The notes below the pieces were generated by a model. The model saw only the letters and a program-made list of their open reading frames with translations, had not been told where the DNA came from and did no database searches. DNA of 64,000 nucleotides from assembly GCF_015832195.1 (NCBI RefSeq), contig NC_052046.1, positions 20,638,161-20,702,160 on the forward strand. The letters run 5' to 3'. The position numbers were made by a program, and so were the translations under genes. Positions within the stretch are counted from its first letter, which is position 1. Every line of letters starts with the position of its first letter. Below, piece after piece: positions 55,602-64,000 of this stretch. The DNA comes from Motacilla alba alba. Taxonomy: Eukaryota; Chordata; Aves; Passeriformes; Motacillidae.

Positions 55602-58056
55602 TTGCGTGGAATTAAATTCAGACTAACTATTTTTCAGCCACTAAAATTTTAGGCTTTTCTCCTATGAATAGGTATTACAGGTTTGTACTCATCTCACAGA
55701 AATCTCTGACCCCTGAGACTGCCCTCCAAGCCTTCAATTCTTAGTCAGTATTACAGTAATTAGTTCTATATAATGTTAGTGAAATTACAGCCATTGCAAA
55801 GAACTTATGAACAATTCAGTTGATAAACTGAATTATGTCAATCTTTACCTAAAAGCTTGACAGACAACAGCTATTTTAAGTTTGGAAGACAACAGCTTTT
55901 ATGTGCTTCATGGAATGTTTTATCCAGAAAAAAAGTATTTCCTTTGGCCATTCCAGTATCTGTGCTGGTTGATCATCCTTGCTGAGAGTTTTGGTAGACC
56001 TATTAGCATTACACAACTTTGATTTGTCTTATTGTCAGCCTTTGAGCCATATTCATCCTCTTTCCAGCACTCCTGGAAAATAATTTGCTTTCTCAACTAC
56101 TACCTGACTGAACTGATACCCTCCAGGTGATACTTCATGGTTATTCCTCAGTGCAAAACTGCTGTAGCAAGTGGTGACCTGAGCCGGTAACTAGTAAATC
56201 CACATTAGTCTTCCTTACCATAAAATACTGTGAATGTGTCATGAAATTCTATCAAAATTCATTCCAGTTGCATTAATATGGTACCATGACAGCATGGGCC
56301 AAACACAGGCAAAGGTCCAAAGATATAAATTTAAAAGGTCTCACAGACCTGGTTTCTGCCTGAGTATCTGCATTTAATACCCTCAAGTCCTACCTGTCTT
56401 GTTACACACAGTTAAATTAATTCCAAAGCAGCTTGGCCTCTAAAGCTCTGAATCAGCATTTTTCTCACCTGTTGCTAAATCATCAAGAAATATTAGGGAA
56501 AAGAAATAATTTTTCCTGTGAGGATGCAGACTCTTCTACTCTTCTGAAAGCAATCACAGATATGTTGCCACTTGCTATAATTTTTTTGATTCTTGCTAAA
56601 TGTTTACTACCTGCAACTGAAATATAGCTGCTCTCAGAGCTGCTCTGTCTTAAGGAAAGATGTGAATGGGTAAAATGTGATTTTGGGTTCTAGCAGTTAT
56701 CCTGCAGGTATTTGTTTTACTCTAATTGCTGCCTGCTGTCATTGAGATTAAAAAGATTATGAGGAAACTAGAAACTAGAGAAACAAAATACAGTTTTACA
56801 GACTATCTACCTTATGAAATAATAAATCAAATATTTTAAGGAGAAAACTATAAATTCATTTGTAGGATACTAGATCCACAGACAATAAGCACAGATTTAT
56901 AATGAACAGATCATGTTTGAGAAATCTGACATTTCTGAAAACAGATTCCAGTATTAGGAGATGAAAGAAAAGTTATATTTGACTCTTAGTACAATATTTA
57001 ACACTATTCTATACAACAGAAAAATTGACAGAAATTGTGATGTGTAACATAATATGTGTCTAAGGCGGCTTTGAAAAAAATAGCATCTCTAGTCCAGGTT
57101 ACAAAAATACAGCTGAAGTATTATGAAAAATAATTTATCATTGAATCTGCTATACAAAGATTGTTGTTTTTCTCTAGTTCAAATATCACTTAGTATCTTC
57201 AGTAATGATTTTTTGTGAAATTCTATTTTGGTAGTAATTCGAGTAGAGTTGCAAACACTGGCAATGATAGAGAAGTATCTCAAAAAACCTAAGGATATTA
57301 TTACTATGGAAACAGATTCAACAGAGTACTTCTGGCTTTATAGCCATATAACTACAATTTCACTGCCATCCCACAGACTTCAAAATTAAACTTAACCATA
57401 AATCAAACCTATGGAATAGAAAAGAATAATAGAGGCGCTAACAGTAAATAATAAACTAAATCAATTAAAAAACCCAGTGTAAAAATGCTCAAGATAAAAA
57501 TGTTTTTAACTGGCAGTAAAAATTTGAAAGACCCCTGCATGCATCAGGCTAAAATTTGAAACTCTGCAGGAGCATGATGATCAAATGTTCAGCTTTATTA
57601 TAATTGCAGAATAACACACATCACAGAATTTTATCATGTTCCCTTCCCTAAATCCATAAATAAGAAATATCTTCTTCACTTTATGTTGAATTATGTCCTC
57701 ATCAACAGACAACTCATTGTCAGGACAATTATGGATCAAAATTTAGTTTTTCGGAGAAGAACAACAAATAGAAGTAAACGAGACAGAGAAAGCAGAAGTG
57801 TAACAAGAAGAACAAGCTCCCAAATACTACAAAGAAATACCTGAACAGTAAGCTTACAGTCAGAAGTACAAAGCTGTAAAATAATCTCAGAAGATATATG
57901 AAAACCATATTCTTTTTCACAGTTAAAACCAGGCTGCAATGACATACTAGAAAGACTACTAGTGGGAACAGCATTGAAATAACATAAGTAATTGGTAATT
58001 ATAAAACAAAATAACTATGTATACTTTTAAAAATAACGTTAGTGTTAAATAAATAC

Positions 58057-58084
58057 ATATCTATATCTATATCTGTATATATAT
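58057..58084 (+). repeat. (ATCTAT)n short tandem repeat
   Basis: Three to four CTATAT-type units with one CTGTAT variant, then (AT)n. Confidence 0.82.
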
Positions 58085-59419
58085 CCCCTTAGCAAATGAA
58101 ATTATATTGTGAGAAAGTTGTACCACACATATATGGTAGGGATGATTTACTCATTTACCACTATCGTTTAGGCTAACATGTTCATCTTAAATACACCAGT
58201 ATATGAAACTGTGTGGATGCACAGTTCAGAGGCATGATACAAAATGTCTGAAACCTATTACAGTAACTGATGAGAAGTTTTCTTCCTCTGAATAGCACCA
58301 ATACTTAAAGATTCATCTCTGCCCACTGACTCTACAGAAGTTCAAGCACCTGGACAGCCCAAGTCAGTGATTCTCTGCATCATGTGGGAAACTACATTTG
58401 AATCAACCTAAAGGTTTTCGTCTAGATAAGGCCCTTCAGAAAAGATAGAGAAGACAGCATCTTATTCTGAAGTTAAATCCCTAAAAGAAAAGGAGATGCT
58501 AATTTTGTTCTCAGCATCCTCACAGTTAGACAATTGACTGGTTTAAGTCCCTCTCTTAAAATACAGTAAGTGTCTGAATTACTGAACAATCTGTATTTCT
58601 TAAGGGCATGATTGCACTAATGACATTGAACCTGCCAACTGTTATTTGCCTCCAATAAAGACCATCTTTCAGCATCTAAAAAAATCTGTTAAGAATCTAT
58701 TCTCAGTGAACTCATAGTTATATGTAGTTGTCTTCAAAATTTGAAATACATACTTCATTATGAATCATCAATATATAAAAATGTATATATTGATACATTT
58801 CTGTGAATATCATATTTTGACTGCCTGAATTTTTTCATAGTGAAATTTCAGGCAGCAAACCACTTCTGGATAAAAATCACCACAGAAGGAGAGGTTATCA
58901 GAATTTTAAGGTATTCATATAAAGATCTATGCCATCCTCTTCTATCATCTTTATATTCTCGCCAATGGTACCAAAGAACATTGATAGGTAAAAACCCGCA
59001 AGACTGCATGAAAAATATCTGAAGAATTAAATGCAAGAGGAACAGGGCTATAACCATCTTCCTTTCATTAGATTCCCTCACATTATTTATGCTAACAAAA
59101 CATGATCTATAGACAAATCCTACCCTTTTTTATTTCTGCTCTCAGATTAATGAAGTAATGAAGTATGATCAGAACTTCAGAATCTTTTGAGTAGATTAAG
59201 AACAGTGCAGAACTGTTGAGGTGGCAAATGGAGCAAAAGAAGCTTTTGCCTTTACACAGAAATATTGCTCTACAGAAAAAAGGAGTTTTAAATTACGCAC
59301 TATATTTCTGTCTATTCATTATAAAAATGTAAACCATCAGAACAGGTCAGTAAATCTCTACAACTGATCCCAAAATGTGTCAATTTTTTGAAAATTCATT
59401 TTTCTTGAGAGATTACTTA

Positions 59420-64000
<4,581 letters not shown>

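Overview
This window is vertebrate nuclear DNA, AT-rich and intron-dominated, almost certainly from a bird. It carries several CR1 retrotransposon relics, two of them ending in the (ATTCTATG)-type 3' tail usual for bird CR1, and a long LTR that begins TGTCATGGTTTG, a start common among bird endogenous-retrovirus LTRs. There are no bacterial genes, CRISPR arrays or operons.

The one protein-coding gene I can support is ADAMTS6, a secreted zinc metalloprotease of the extracellular matrix. It lies on the minus strand, so transcription runs from right to left. Thirteen consecutive internal exons are visible, from the last part of the catalytic domain (59421-59567) to thrombospondin repeats 3/4 (2318-2522). 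Every exon boundary in the window has an AG acceptor and a GT donor. All reading phases fit, giving about 1687 nt (562 codons) without a stop or frameshift. The signal peptide, propeptide and HExxH part of the active site lie beyond the right edge. The last thrombospondin repeats and the PLAC domain lie beyond the left edge.

Layout, left to right: 3'-side intron with an LTR-like piece (1-2317); TSR2/TSR3 exons at 2318-2522 and 6060-6189; a 9.3 kb intron holding two CR1 relics, one about 2.1 kb with reverse-transcriptase remnants; spacer exons at 15528-20986 with a 1.4 kb solo LTR between two of them; cysteine-rich exons at 22091-25193; a 7.7 kb intron with a plus-strand CR1; first TSR exons at 32897-35348; disintegrin-like exons at 40252-50392; the metalloprotease-end exon at 59421-59567; and at least 4.4 kb of further intron. 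The large introns otherwise hold simple repeats, a few short perfect hairpins and unique AT-rich DNA.

I find no convincing undescribed system. The most useful observations are the cleanly bounded solo LTR with a 5-bp target duplication, the LTR-like promoter/polyA module antisense to the gene, the frame-preserving exons, and a possible tRNA-like relic near 30.2 kb. Identification as ADAMTS6 rather than its paralogue ADAMTS10 rests on remembered family sequence and was not checked by a search.
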